Positions 1-7,740 are shown, counted from the first letter of the stretch. The stretch: DNA of 22,721 nt from Pseudomonadota bacterium (GCA_023430045.1 JAEZCF010000128.1:1-22721); one strand, 5' to 3'. A program made the numbers and translations. The notes: generated by a model from the sequence alone, not told the origin.

Positions 1-2
1 TG

Positions 3-1952
3 CAGGGTGAGCTGCGCGCCAGCCGGCACGGGCGGGCGCACTACACCCACGCGCCACTGGGCGAAGTGTTCTCTACCGCACTGCCCGGCCCGCTGCGGCA
101 CGGCGAGCCCCTGCCGGACACCCACCACTGGGGCTGGCAGCTCACCGACGACGGGCGGCAACAGCGCGATTCGCTGCGCGCGGGAAGTCGTCCGCGCCAG
201 TTGGCCGAGCTGCTGGCCGACGCCATCGTCGATGAAGACGTCATCGCCGCGCGCATGCACGACTGGCGCGCACCCGCACGCAGCCTGGCCAAACGTGGCC
301 TGGTGGAACGGGTCGCACTGAGCGTGGCCCCGATACAGGCCCACCCGCTGCCCGGTCCGGCTCTCAACGCAGACCAGGCCGCGGCCACCGAAGCCATTAC
401 CGCCGCCCAGGGCTTCAGCCCCTTCCTGCTGGACGGGGTGACCGGCAGCGGCAAGACCGAGGTCTACCTGCAGGCGATCATCCACTGCCTGGCGCAGGGA
501 CGGCAGGCGCTGGTGCTGGTGCCGGAAATCGGCCTGACACCGCAGACCCTGGCGCGCTTCCGTGGCCGCCTGGGCATCGCCGTACACGCCATGCATTCGG
601 GCCTGAACGACAACGAGCGCGCCCGCGTATGGGCTGCTGCCTCGCGTGGCGAGGCACGGGTGATCGTCGGCACCCGTTCGGCGATCTTCACCCCGCTGCC
701 GCAGGCAGGCCTGCTGGTCATCGATGAAGAACACGACAACAGTTACAAGCAGCAGGACGGGATCCGTTACCACGCGCGCGATTTCGCCCTGGTGCGTGGC
801 AAGGCGCTGGGCATTCCGGTGCTGCTGGGCAGTGCCACCCCGTCACTGGAAACGCTGCACAACGCGCATGCCGGGCGCTTCACCCACCTGCGGCTGAAAC
901 AGCGCGCCGGTGAAGCGCGACCGCCGCGCGTACGCATCCTGGATGTCCGCAAGCGCCCGCTGCGCGATGGCTTGTCGCCGGAGGTGCTGGAGGGCATCGC
1001 CACCCATCTGCGCAACGGCCAGCAGGTGCTGGTATTCAAGAACCGTCGTGGCTACGCGCCGGTGCTGCTGTGCCACGACTGCGGCTGGACCGCGCCCTGC
1101 CAGCGCTGCGACGCGCCGATGACCGTGCACGGTGCCGGGCGGCGCCTGCAGTGCCATCACTGCGGTGCGCGGCAGCCCACGCCGCTGGCCTGTCCGGCGT
1201 GCGGCAGCCTGGCGCTGCAGCCGCAGGGCATCGGCACCGAGCGCCTGGAAGAACATCTGGCGCAGGCCTTTCCGGATGTTCCGGTGCTGCGCATCGACCG
1301 CAGCACCACCGCCCGGCGCGATGCGCTGGAGCAGCAGCTGGCCAGGCTGGGCGATCAGGCCGGGATCCTGGTCGGCACGCAGATCCTGGCCAAGGGCCAC
1401 GACCTGCCCAGGCTGACCCTGGTGGTGGTGGTGGGTATCGATGAAGGCCTGTTCTCATCTGATTTCCGCGCCACCGAGAAACTGGCCCAGCAGTTGATCC
1501 AGGTGGCCGGTCGCGCAGGTCGCGCGCGCGCCCCCGGCGAGGTCTGGCTGCAGACCCATCACCCCGGGCACCCGCTGCTGGAAACCCTGGTCAACGGCGG
1601 TTACCACCCGTTCGCGGCGGCCGAGCTCAACCAGCGGCAGGCCGCCGGATTCCCGCCGTTCGCGCATCTGGCGCTGCTGCGCGCGGAAGCCCAGCAGGTG
1701 GAGCAGGCCAACGCATTCCTGATGGCCGCACGCGGATTGCTGGGCGAACAGCCGAAGCTGGAAGCCTTCGGGCCGATGCCCGCGCCGATGCCCCGCCGCG
1801 CCGGTTACCAGCGCACCCAGTTGCTGCTGTCGAGCGCGCAGCGCCCGGTCCTGCATGCCGTGCTGGACCACGTTGTACCGTTGCTGCACGGCCTGCCCGA
1901 AGCGCGGCGCGTGCGCTGGTCGCTGGATGTCGACCCGGTGGATCTGTACTGA
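3..1952 (+). CDS. priA: Primosomal protein N' (PriA helicase), 5' end outside window
   Basis: This is the replication-restart helicase PriA, which recognises stalled forks and drives primosome assembly. The reading frame is open from base 3 with no start inside the window, so the gene is truncated on the left; about 649 codons are visible against roughly 730 for the family, and most of the N-terminal 3'-end-binding domain is missing. Visible in order are a winged-helix region, Walker A GVTGSGKTE (about 436-460), the DEEH box (about 720-735), four Cys-x2-Cys pairs of the zinc-binding insert (CHDC, CQRC, CHHC, CPAC; about 1072-1203), a helicase motif region with GTQILAKGHD (about 1375-1402) and QVAGRAGRA (about 1500-1526), and the C-terminal domain. 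It ends in TGA. No downstream partner lies on the same strand. Identification is secure; only the 5' end is unseen. Confidence 0.97.
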   Translation, partial: QGELRASRHGRAHYTHAPLGEVFSTALPGPLRHGEPLPDTHHWGWQLTDDGRQQRDSLRAGSRPRQLAELLADAIVDEDVIAARMHDWRAPARSLAKRGLVERVALSVAPIQAHPLPGPALNADQAAATEAITAAQGFSPFLLDGVTGSGKTEVYLQAIIHCLAQGRQALVLVPEIGLTPQTLARFRGRLGIAVHAMHSGLNDNERARVWAAASRGEARVIVGTRSAIFTPLPQAGLLVIDEEHDNSYKQQDGIRYHARDFALVRGKALGIPVLLGSATPSLETLHNAHAGRFTHLRLKQRAGEARPPRVRILDVRKRPLRDGLSPEVLEGIATHLRNGQQVLVFKNRRGYAPVLLCHDCGWTAPCQRCDAPMTVHGAGRRLQCHHCGARQPTPLACPACGSLALQPQGIGTERLEEHLAQAFPDVPVLRIDRSTTARRDALEQQLARLGDQAGILVGTQILAKGHDLPRLTLVVVVGIDEGLFSSDFRATEKLAQQLIQVAGRAGRARAPGEVWLQTHHPGHPLLETLVNGGYHPFAAAELNQRQAAGFPPFAHLALLRAEAQQVEQANAFLMAARGLLGEQPKLEAFGPMPAPMPRRAGYQRTQLLLSSAQRPVLHAVLDHVVPLLHGLPEARRVRWSLDVDPVDLY

Positions 1953-2022
1953 CCGCGGACGACGATCAACCCAGGCGGGTGCGGGCGGCGCTGCCCTGTT
2001 GGGTGAGAAGCTGCCTTGCCTT

Positions 2023-2040
2023 GGTGGGTTAACACCCACC
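2023..2040. repeat. Short hairpin downstream of priA
   Basis: GGTGGGT (2023-2029) and ACCCACC (2034-2040) form a perfect 7-bp stem with a 4-base loop, about 70 bases after the priA stop. No U-run follows, so it is a weak candidate terminator. The GGTGGGT core recurs in the inverted repeat that follows at 2047, so it is more likely part of that repeat cluster. Confidence 0.45.
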
Positions 2041-2046
2041 CTGTCC

Positions 2047-2121
2047 TGGTGGGTGACGACCGTTGGTCGTCACAGCTTCCTGCATGCGATCAATGTGACG
2101 ACCAACGGTCGTCACCCACCA
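2047..2121. repeat. 27-bp perfect inverted repeat (paired REP-like palindromes)
   Basis: The bases 2047-2073 are the exact reverse complement of 2095-2121, with a 21-base spacer (2074-2094). Each arm is itself a small hairpin: GTGACGACC, three bases, GGTCGTCAC. A GGTGGG head flanks each outer side. Two head-to-head palindromes of this kind resemble the paired REP units of BIME-type elements. The head differs from the GTAG seen at other repeats in this window, so family membership is inference. Confidence 0.8.
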
Positions 2122-2258
2122 GCATCATTGGTTCCCACCAGCATCATTGGTTCCTACATGCATCATTGGTTCCTACCTGCATCAGTGGTCACCCACCTGC
2201 ATCATCGGTTCCCACCTCGCATCACTGGTCATCCCACCTGCATCGGTCGTCACCCACC
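2118..2258. repeat. Degenerate tandem repeat, about seven units of 19-22 bp
   Basis: Units start at ACC in 2118, 2137, 2156, 2175, 2195, 2214, 2236 and 2256. The first units follow the pattern ACCAGCATCATTGGTTCCC and later ones drift, for example with TGCATCATCGG. Spacing is 19, 19, 19, 20, 19, 22 and 20 bases. The array begins inside the right arm of the 27-bp inverted repeat and ends next to the glutathione S-transferase stop codon. There are no unique spacers, so this is not a CRISPR. The whole 315-base gap 1953-2267 is made up of this array, the inverted repeat and about 95 bases of plain sequence. Confidence 0.8.
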
Positions 2259-2267
2259 AGCGCCATT

Positions 2268-2888
2268 TCAGCTCATCCCGGTCATCACCCCACGCTGGTA
2301 TGCAGGCCGCTCGCACAGCCGCGCATACCAGTGCGCCAGGTTCGGCAGGGTCGGTCGCTGGATCGGCATCTCGAACCATGCATACACCAGCGCACCCAGC
2401 GGAATATCGCCCATCGCGAAGCGGTCACCGGACAACCAAGGCCGCTGCGCCAGTTCGGCATCGGCCATGGCCAGCAGGTCGCCGGCGCGCACAAGCGCCG
2501 CGTTGATGCGCGCTTCGTCGCGATCGGCCGGTGCCGTGCGCATCACGCCCCATATCAGCTCGCTGTACACCGGCGCCATCCGCGAGGTGGTCCAGTCCAT
2601 CCATTTTTCCGACTGCGCACGCTGCATCGGATCTTCCGCATACAGTGAACCCAGCGCATAGCGCGCCGAAAGGTAACGCACGATCGCGTTGGACTCCCAC
2701 AGCGGCAGGCCGTGGTCCTGGATCACCGGCACCAGCCCGTTGGGATTCATCGCCTGGTATTCCGCGGACTGCGTGCCGCCGAAGCTGCCACCGACTTCGA
2801 TGGATTCGTACGGCACGCCGATTTCCTCGGCGCACCACAGCACCTTGCGGACATTGCTGGAATTGTGTCGGCCCCAGATCCTGAGCAT
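2268..2888 (-). CDS. Glutathione S-transferase family protein
   Basis: A 206-residue soluble GST-fold protein, expected to conjugate glutathione to electrophiles or use it in thiol chemistry; the substrate is unknown. The N-terminal thioredoxin-like domain starts MLRIWGRHNSSNVRK, with serines near residue 10 where bacterial GSTs place the catalytic hydroxyl. NGLVPVIQD supplies the cis-proline loop, ESNAIVRYL the glutathione-binding ES pair, and an all-helical C-terminal domain with WLSGDRFAMGDIPLG follows. I chose the start at 2888 over an upstream ATG at 2924 because AGGA lies eight bases before it and the family begins at this motif. It follows the NYN gene by 57 bases on the same strand, so the two may be co-transcribed. 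A GC hairpin (2906-2922) sits just ahead of the ribosome-binding site. Confidence 0.93.
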   Translation of the reverse strand: MLRIWGRHNSSNVRKVLWCAEEIGVPYESIEVGGSFGGTQSAEYQAMNPNGLVPVIQDHGLPLWESNAIVRYLSARYALGSLYAEDPMQRAQSEKWMDWTTSRMAPVYSELIWGVMRTAPADRDEARINAALVRAGDLLAMADAELAQRPWLSGDRFAMGDIPLGALVYAWFEMPIQRPTLPNLAHWYARLCERPAYQRGVMTGMS

Positions 2889-2905
2889 GCGTCTTTCCTG
2901 TGAGG

Positions 2906-2922
2906 GCCGGGCGCTGCCCGGC
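2906..2922 (-). repeat. GC-rich hairpin ahead of the GST gene
   Basis: GCCGGG (2906-2911) pairs with CCCGGC (2917-2922) across a 5-base loop, between the NYN stop and the GST ribosome-binding site. The core GCCGGGCGCTGCCCGGC closely resembles the REP at 16787-16809 but has no GTAG head. It has no U-run. It could be a REP remnant or a weak intercistronic hairpin. Confidence 0.45.
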
Positions 2923-2945
2923 AATGAGCCTGATGGCCCCGGATT

Positions 2946-3725
2946 CTAGCGGCCTGCCTTCTTCGGCAACGCGCGCACGTACGATGATTTGCCGTCCTTC
3001 TTCAGCTCGAAAAGGCCAATCGCCGCCAGCAGATCGCTGAGTTTTCCGTAGCCATAATTGCGTGGATCGAACGATGCCTGGTTGCCGATCTGGCTGCCCA
3101 CCGGACCCAGATGCGACCAGCCGTCCTCGCCTTCGGCCGATGCCACCGCCCGGCGCAGCAGGTTCACCAGGCGGGTATCGCTGCGCATCTCCGCGCCGGT
3201 CTTGCGGGGCCGCGCCTCTTCTGCGGCATCAGCCACACCGCCACCATCGCTGGCTTCCGGTTCCGCGCCGGCGACTGGCGCATGGGCCTGTCCCAGCGCT
3301 TCCAGATAGGTGAACTTCGAGCACGCGTTGACGAACGGATCCGGCGTCTTCTTCTCTCCGAATCCATACACCTTCACGCCATCGGTGAGCAGCCGCATCA
3401 CCAGCGGAGTGAAGTCCGCATCGCTTGAAACGATGGCGAATCCATCCAGGTTGCGTGCATACAACAGGTCCATGGCATCGATCACCATGGCCATGTCCGA
3501 TGCATTCTTGCCGCGGCTGTAGGCGAACTGCTGGATCGGACGGATCGCATATTCGTGCAGCACCCCTTCCCATCCCTTCAGGCGGGGACTCTTCCAGTTT
3601 CCGTAGGCGCGTCGCACGTTGGCCACGCCGTGGCGGGCGACTTCGGCCAGCACTTCCTCGATCTTCGATGCAGGCGCGTTGTCGGCGTCGATCAGCAGGG
3701 CAATGCGCTTTTCAGGCTCGGACAT
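2946..3725 (-). CDS. NYN domain (PIN-like) protein with C-terminal OST-HTH/LOTUS domain
   Basis: A 259-residue cytoplasmic protein, probably an RNA-binding or RNA-cleaving factor of the DUF88/NYN group. The NYN domain covers about residues 5-145 and shows the expected acidic positions of a PIN-like metal site: LLIDADNA (D13, D15), NASDMAMVIDAMD (D77) and VSSDADFTPL (D102, D104). A low-complexity linker rich in Ala, Glu and Asp (about 148-175) leads to an OST-HTH/LOTUS-like domain (about 178-255) with GSQIGNQ and FDPRNYGYGKLSDLL. The start at 3725 has GGAG six bases upstream and fits the family; the frame stays open far upstream, opposite the NADH dehydrogenase gene, but that part is not this protein. 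It is divergent from the NADH dehydrogenase with about 105 bases between. Substrate and process are unknown. Confidence 0.92.
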   Translation of the reverse strand: MSEPEKRIALLIDADNAPASKIEEVLAEVARHGVANVRRAYGNWKSPRLKGWEGVLHEYAIRPIQQFAYSRGKNASDMAMVIDAMDLLYARNLDGFAIVSSDADFTPLVMRLLTDGVKVYGFGEKKTPDPFVNACSKFTYLEALGQAHAPVAGAEPEASDGGGVADAAEEARPRKTGAEMRSDTRLVNLLRRAVASAEGEDGWSHLGPVGSQIGNQASFDPRNYGYGKLSDLLAAIGLFELKKDGKSSYVRALPKKAGR

Positions 3726-3830
3726 ACCAACTCCAGGCTGACGATGGACAGGGACACAGTATGTTCCACCACGGCATGCGTGGTTGCTACATGCGATCAT
3801 CCCGGCGAATCCCACTACAGGAGCGAAGCG

Positions 3831-5099
3831 ATGACACGCGAGCGCGTCCCCCACCTGGTCATCGTCGGCGGCGGTTTCGCCGGTCTCTGGGCGACCCGCG
3901 CCCTGGCCAGCGAGCGCATCCGCATCACCCTGGTCGACCGCCGCAACCATCATCTTTTCCAGCCGCTGCTGTACCAGGTGGCGACCGCCGGGCTGTCCGC
4001 GCCCGATATCGCCGCACCCCTGCGGCATATCCTCGGCCACCAGCGCAACGTGGAAGTGCGGCTGGGCGAAGTCACCCACATCGACAAGCAGGCGCAGGCC
4101 GTGGAGCTGGCCGACGGCACCACGCTGGCGTACGACAGCCTGCTGCTGGCCACCGGTGCCACCCACGCCTATTTCGGCAACGATCAGTGGGCGAAGGACG
4201 CGCCCGGCCTGAAGACGCTGGATGACGCCATCGCCCTGCGGCGCAAGCTGCTGCTGGCCTTCGAACGCGCCGAGGCTGAGCCGGATCCGGAACGGAAAGC
4301 CGAATGGCTGAGCTTCGCCGTCGTCGGCGGTGGTCCCACCGGTGTGGAACTGGCGGGCACCCTGGCCGAAATCGCACGTCATACGCTGCGCAACGAGTTC
4401 CGCCACATCGATCCCGCATCGGCGAAGGTGCGCCTGGTGGAAGCCGGGCCCCGCGTGCTGTCCTCGTTTCCGGAGACGCTGTCGCTGAAGGCGCGCCGGC
4501 AGCTGGAGAAGCTGGGGGTGCAGGTCCTGACCGGCACGCCGGTCAGCGCCATCGACAGCCGTGGCTTCCAGCTGGGCGAGACGTTCATTGCAGCACGCAC
4601 GGTGGTCTGGGCCGCAGGCGTGGCGGCGTCGCCTCTGGGCCGTACGCTGGACGTGCCACTGGACCGTGCCGGCCGCGTGCAGGTGCAGCCGGACCTGACC
4701 GTACCGGGGCATCCGGAAATCTTCGTGGCCGGTGACCTGGCGGCGCTGGTGCAGGCCGATGGTCGTCCGGTGCCGGGCGTGGCGCCCGCGGCGAAACAGA
4801 TGGGCAAGCATGTGGCCGCTACGATCCGTGCGCGCCTGCACGGCAAAGCGGAACCGGGTGCGTTCACCTATGCCGACTACGGCAACCTGGCCACCATCGG
4901 CCGCATGGCCGCCATCGTGCACCTTGGACGGCTGCAGCTGTCCGGCGTACTGGCCTGGTGGTTCTGGCTGGCCGCGCACGTGTTCTTCCTCATCGGCTTC
5001 CGCAACCGCATGGTGGTGCTGCTGAACTGGGCGGTGGCGTACTGGAGCTACCAGCGCAGCGCACGGATCATCTTCGGTGACGTGAAGCCGCCCCGATAG
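3831..5099 (+). CDS. ndh: Type II NADH dehydrogenase (NDH-2, FAD-dependent NADH:quinone oxidoreductase)
   Basis: A 422-residue membrane-associated flavoprotein that passes electrons from NADH to quinone without pumping protons. Two Rossmann nucleotide sites are visible: VIVGGGFAGLW near residue 10 (FAD) and FAVVGGGPTGVELAG near residue 162 (NADH). The second FAD contact, FVAGDLAAL, lies near residue 300, and VAPAAKQMGKHVA follows. The C-terminal 50 residues are rich in Trp, Phe and Leu (LAWWFWLAAHVFFLIGF) and match the membrane-anchoring tail of NDH-2. The start at 3831 has AGGAG nine bases upstream; the frame is open further back but lacks family similarity there. Convergent with the GIY-YIG gene. 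A close alternative within the pyridine-nucleotide disulfide oxidoreductase family is possible but less likely given the tail. Confidence 0.94.
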   Translation: MTRERVPHLVIVGGGFAGLWATRALASERIRITLVDRRNHHLFQPLLYQVATAGLSAPDIAAPLRHILGHQRNVEVRLGEVTHIDKQAQAVELADGTTLAYDSLLLATGATHAYFGNDQWAKDAPGLKTLDDAIALRRKLLLAFERAEAEPDPERKAEWLSFAVVGGGPTGVELAGTLAEIARHTLRNEFRHIDPASAKVRLVEAGPRVLSSFPETLSLKARRQLEKLGVQVLTGTPVSAIDSRGFQLGETFIAARTVVWAAGVAASPLGRTLDVPLDRAGRVQVQPDLTVPGHPEIFVAGDLAALVQADGRPVPGVAPAAKQMGKHVAATIRARLHGKAEPGAFTYADYGNLATIGRMAAIVHLGRLQLSGVLAWWFWLAAHVFFLIGFRNRMVVLLNWAVAYWSYQRSARIIFGDVKPPR

Positions 5100-5138
5100 A
5101 GGCCCTGGCAGAACCGACCCATGATCCACTGCGCCGCG

Positions 5139-5178
5139 CACCCTGCCTGCAGAGCAGCAGGCGCTGGGTGGGCTCTAC
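5139..5178 (-). repeat. GTAG-headed REP-like palindrome / hairpin between convergent genes
   Basis: CACCC-T-GCCTGC (5139-5150) pairs with GCAGGC-GCT-GGGTG (5157-5170), giving 11 base pairs with one asymmetric internal loop. On the minus strand a GTAG (5178-5175) followed by AGCC precedes the stem, as in Stenotrophomonas REPs. It lies between the convergent ndh and GIY-YIG genes and may serve as a bidirectional stop, but no U-run is present. Confidence 0.45.
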
Positions 5179-5211
5179 CCGGGCCGGTGCATGGGCCGGT
5201 TACGCAAGCCA

Positions 5212-5472
5212 TCAACCGCCGGTCATCCAGGCCAGCTTGCGGGCGCGGGGCTGCCGCTTGAGCTGCCATTCGGCGCGGGAGGCTTCGGCCCGGCCGGCGT
5301 ATTCGCGCACCGCCAGTATCCGCAGGGGCGGCCGCGCACGTGTATAGCGCGCGCCCTTGCCTGCCTGGTGGGCGGCAAACCTGGCCTGCACGTCCGGGCT
5401 GATACCGGCGTAGAAGCTGCCGTCGCAGCATTCGATCAGGTACAGGAACCACGGAACGGAGGGTCGTGTCAT
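5212..5472 (-). CDS. GIY-YIG nuclease-fold protein (YhbQ/UPF0213-like)
   Basis: A small 86-residue single-domain protein of the GIY-YIG fold. Visible are FLYLIECCDGSFYAGIS near the N-terminus (the GIY and YIG elements appear as LYL and YAG, as in YhbQ-type proteins), a basic helix VQARFAAHQAGKGARYT, and the conserved acidic position within RAEWQLKR. Family members have weak or unknown nuclease roles. The start at 5472 was chosen because the domain begins there; the frame stays open upstream through the riboswitch on the other strand, and that part has no similarity to the family. No strong ribosome-binding site is visible. The gene is divergent from the glycine riboswitch, only about 45 bases from the riboswitch 5' edge. 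Confidence 0.88.
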   Translation of the reverse strand: MTRPSVPWFLYLIECCDGSFYAGISPDVQARFAAHQAGKGARYTRARPPLRILAVREYAGRAEASRAEWQLKRQPRARKLAWMTGG

Positions 5473-5504
5473 GGGTGGATTATCGCTTGTTGCAGTGCAG
5501 CGGT

Positions 5505-5510
5505 TACACT
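5505..5510 (+). promoter_or_regulatory. Candidate -10 box for the glycine riboswitch transcript
   Basis: TACACT lies six bases upstream of the first riboswitch helix, which would put the transcript start at about 5517, exactly where P1 of aptamer 1 begins. No convincing -35 hexamer is seen at normal spacing, so the call rests on the -10 and the riboswitch position. Confidence 0.4.
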
Positions 5511-5516
5511 GGCGGC

Positions 5517-5712
5517 TGGATGCAGGAGAGAGGCGCCACCCAGGCGCCCGCCGAAGGCGCAGGCTCCCATGATCGCTCAGGCCGGCAGGGTTCGACCCCG
5601 CCAACCATGCATCCATTTCGCCGAGCTGGAGAGAGGTCGCCGGGCCGTATGCCGGGGATCCGCCGAAGGGGCACGCGGCCACCGCCGCTGAACTCTCAGG
5701 CAAAAGGACAGC
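5517..5712 (+). promoter_or_regulatory. Tandem (two-aptamer) glycine riboswitch
   Basis: Two glycine aptamers sit in series. Aptamer 1 is closed by an 8-bp P1 pairing 5517-5524 with 5608-5615 and contains GCAGGAGAG, CGCCGAAGGCGCA and CGCTCAGG. Aptamer 2 is closed by GCTG (5625-5628) with CAGC (5709-5712) and carries the hallmark CGCCGAAGGGGCA and CTCTCAGGCAAAAGGACAG. The linker is only about nine bases (5616-5624), as in cooperative tandem glycine switches. About 90 bases then lead to the start of the UPF0126/TRIC gene; they contain a perfect 14-base palindrome (5743-5756) and the GGAG ribosome-binding site, which probably form the expression platform. Glycine switches are usually ON switches; direction here is inference. 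Confidence 0.95.
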
Positions 5713-5802
5713 GGGAGCGGCACCGGTCATCGCCCTGGCGTCGACGCAGCTGCGTCCGCGCGCCAACGGCATGGCCGGCCCCACCGCGCCTGGAGCCTGC
5801 CC

Positions 5803-6420
5803 ATGTTGTTGTCCGTCATCTATCTCATCGCCATCTCCGCTGAAGCCATGACCGGTGCGCTCGCCGCTGGCCGCCGCCGCATGGATCTGTTCGGCGTGGT
5901 CATGATCGCCTGCGTCACCGCGCTCGGTGGCGGCTCATTGCGCGACATCATCCTTGGCCACTATCCGCTGGCCTGGGTGCAGCATCCGGAATTCCTGGGC
6001 TTCACCGTCTGTGCGGCGCTGATCGCCACGTGGGTAGCGCGCTGGATGCATCATTTCCGGCGTACGTTCCTGGTGCTGGACGGACTGGGGCTGATCGCCT
6101 TCACGCTGATCGGTTGTGCCATCGCGCGCGATGGCGGACACGCCACGCCGATCGTGCTGATCGCCGGCATGCTGACCGGTGCGTTTGGCGGCGTGCTGCG
6201 CGACATCCTCTGCAACGAAGTACCGCTGATCTTCCAGAAGGAACTGTACGCGATCGTCTCGCTGCTCACCGGCGCCGTGTACCTGTTGCTGCTGCGCTGG
6301 GGCGTGGCCGACAACACCGCCATCCTGTGCTGCCTCGGCGGTGGCTTCGCGCTGCGGCTGCTGGCGATCCACTTCCGCTGGGAGATGCCCAAGTTCGTCT
6401 ACCACGACGAGGCTCACTGA
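5803..6420 (+). CDS. UPF0126/TRIC-type membrane protein, glycine-riboswitch controlled (putative glycine transporter)
   Basis: A 205-residue inner-membrane protein made of two UPF0126 repeats, about seven hydrophobic helices in all. Each repeat shows the family motif: TALGGGSLRDIILG near residue 45 and GAFGGVLRDILC near residue 130. The family is called trimeric intracellular cation channel-like by structure, but mutant-fitness work on bacterial homologues (recalled, not checked) points to glycine transport. The tandem glycine riboswitch directly upstream supports a job in glycine uptake or efflux. GGAG lies nine bases before the start at 5803. The gene is single and convergent with aroG. Membrane placement is sure; substrate is inference from the riboswitch. 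Confidence 0.93.
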   Translation: MLLSVIYLIAISAEAMTGALAAGRRRMDLFGVVMIACVTALGGGSLRDIILGHYPLAWVQHPEFLGFTVCAALIATWVARWMHHFRRTFLVLDGLGLIAFTLIGCAIARDGGHATPIVLIAGMLTGAFGGVLRDILCNEVPLIFQKELYAIVSLLTGAVYLLLLRWGVADNTAILCCLGGGFALRLLAIHFRWEMPKFVYHDEAH

Positions 6421-6522
6421 CAGGCGCAGCGGCGGTGGTGCGGGTCGGTTTCGACGCCTCCCCGGCGATGTACCTGAGCGCCGCGCATGCGCAAACGCCA
6501 GGTGCATCGCCGGTGCGGACGC

Positions 6523-6548
6523 GGTGGCTGCCAACTCCGCCAGCCACC
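6523..6548. terminator. Hairpin between convergent TRIC and aroG genes
   Basis: GGTGGCTG (6523-6530) and CAGCCACC (6541-6548) form a perfect 8-bp stem with a 10-base loop in the 184-base gap between the two stop codons. There is no proper U-run on either strand, so it is at best a weak or Rho-assisted bidirectional terminator. Confidence 0.35.
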
Positions 6549-6604
6549 TTCCGATGACGACGCACCCCCGCAGGCACGACCGTCATCCACACACGTGCCA
6601 CCTT

Positions 6605-7699
6605 TCAGGCGGCTTCCACCTCGACCTCCACCGCCGCGCCGGCCAGTACGCCGCGACGTGCGCGCACGGCATCCGCAAGGCGCTGCAGTACCTGTGCGGT
6701 GGTGGCCCAGTCGATGCAGCCATCGGTGATGCTCTGTCCGCGTACCAGCGGACGGCCGGTGACCAGTTCCTGGCGTCCGCCGACAAGGTTGCTTTCGATC
6801 ATCACGCCGACAATGCGTTGCTCGCCTGCTTCTAGCTGAACGGCGATGTCCTCGATCACCTTCGGCTGGTTCTCCGGGTTCTTCAGGCTGTTGGCATGGC
6901 TGGCATCGACCATCAGGCGGGCCGGCAGCGCGGATTTCTCCAGCACCTGGCAGGCATCGTCGATGCTCGCCGCATCGTAGTTGGGCTGCTTTCCGCCACG
7001 CAGGATGATGTGGCAGTCCGGATTGCCGGCCGTAGCGACGATCGCGCTGTCGCCCTGCTTGGTGACCGACAGGAAATGATGCGGATTGGAGGCTGCGCCT
7101 ACCGCGTCTGCGGCGATCTTGATGTTGCCATCGGTACCGTTCTTGAACCCCACCGGGCATGAAAGTCCCGACGCCAGTTCGCGGTGCACCTGGCTTTCCG
7201 TGGTGCGCGCACCGATCGCGCCCCATGCCACCAGATCGGCAAGATACTGCGGCGAAATGGTGTCCAGGAACTCGCAGCCCGCCGGCAATCCCAGCTTGTT
7301 GATGTCGCGCAGCAGGCCACGCGCCATGCGCAGGCCCTTGTTGATGTTGAAGCTCCCATCCAGGTCCGGATCGTTGATCAGGCCCTTCCAGCCCACGGTG
7401 GTGCGCGGCTTCTCGAAATACACGCGCATGACGATCTCCAGCTCTCCGCCCAGTGCATCGCGCAGCGGCTTGAGTTTCTGCGCGTATTCGATGGCGGCGG
7501 CCGGATCATGGATGGAACACGGGCCCACCACGACCGCAAGGCGGTCGTCGTGGCCATGCAGGATGGCGTGCAGTGCATCGCGCGATGCGCTGACGGTGTC
7601 CGATGCGTCATCGTCGCAGGGCAGCATCGCCAGCAGCTGGGCCGGCGGTGTCAGTGGTTCAAGGCGGCGGATGCGAAGGTCGTCGGTATGGGGGGCCAT
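6605..7699 (-). CDS. aroG: 3-deoxy-7-phosphoheptulonate (DAHP) synthase, class I
   Basis: A 364-residue cytoplasmic enzyme that condenses phosphoenolpyruvate with erythrose 4-phosphate, the first step of the shikimate pathway. Class I AroF/G/H motifs are visible in order: VVVGPCSIHDP, YFEKPRTTVGWKGL, NDPDLDGSF, GARTTESQVHRE, GFKNGTDG, LRGGKQPNYD and VDASHANS. Length is close to the E. coli isozymes (about 350). GGAG lies eight bases before the start at 7699. Which aromatic amino acid inhibits the enzyme cannot be read from sequence alone. Expression is very probably controlled by the leader-peptide attenuator at 7741-7885. The symbol aroG is used for class; aroF or aroH would fit equally well. 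Confidence 0.96.
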   Translation of the reverse strand: MAPHTDDLRIRRLEPLTPPAQLLAMLPCDDDASDTVSASRDALHAILHGHDDRLAVVVGPCSIHDPAAAIEYAQKLKPLRDALGGELEIVMRVYFEKPRTTVGWKGLINDPDLDGSFNINKGLRMARGLLRDINKLGLPAGCEFLDTISPQYLADLVAWGAIGARTTESQVHRELASGLSCPVGFKNGTDGNIKIAADAVGAASNPHHFLSVTKQGDSAIVATAGNPDCHIILRGGKQPNYDAASIDDACQVLEKSALPARLMVDASHANSLKNPENQPKVIEDIAVQLEAGEQRIVGVMIESNLVGGRQELVTGRPLVRGQSITDGCIDWATTAQVLQRLADAVRARRGVLAGAAVEVEVEAA

Positions 7700-7740
7700 G
7701 GGGTTCTCCGGAATATGTGGGGGCCCCAGCGTGGCGGCAA

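Noticed and set aside
2118..2258. CRISPR array
   Set aside because: Repeats of 19-22 bp are directly adjacent with no unique spacers, and no cas genes are present.
2016..2661. Plus-strand coding frames across the tandem repeats
   Set aside because: The translated sequence is only the repeat read as peptide (SIIGS, HHWF), and the frames run antisense into the GST gene.
3726..5141. Long minus-strand open frame continuous with the NYN gene, opposite the NADH dehydrogenase
   Set aside because: Its protein is rich in Arg, His, Gln and Gly with no family pattern, it lies antisense to a clear ndh gene, and the NYN protein has a good start with a ribosome-binding site at 3725. Typical GC-rich shadow frame.
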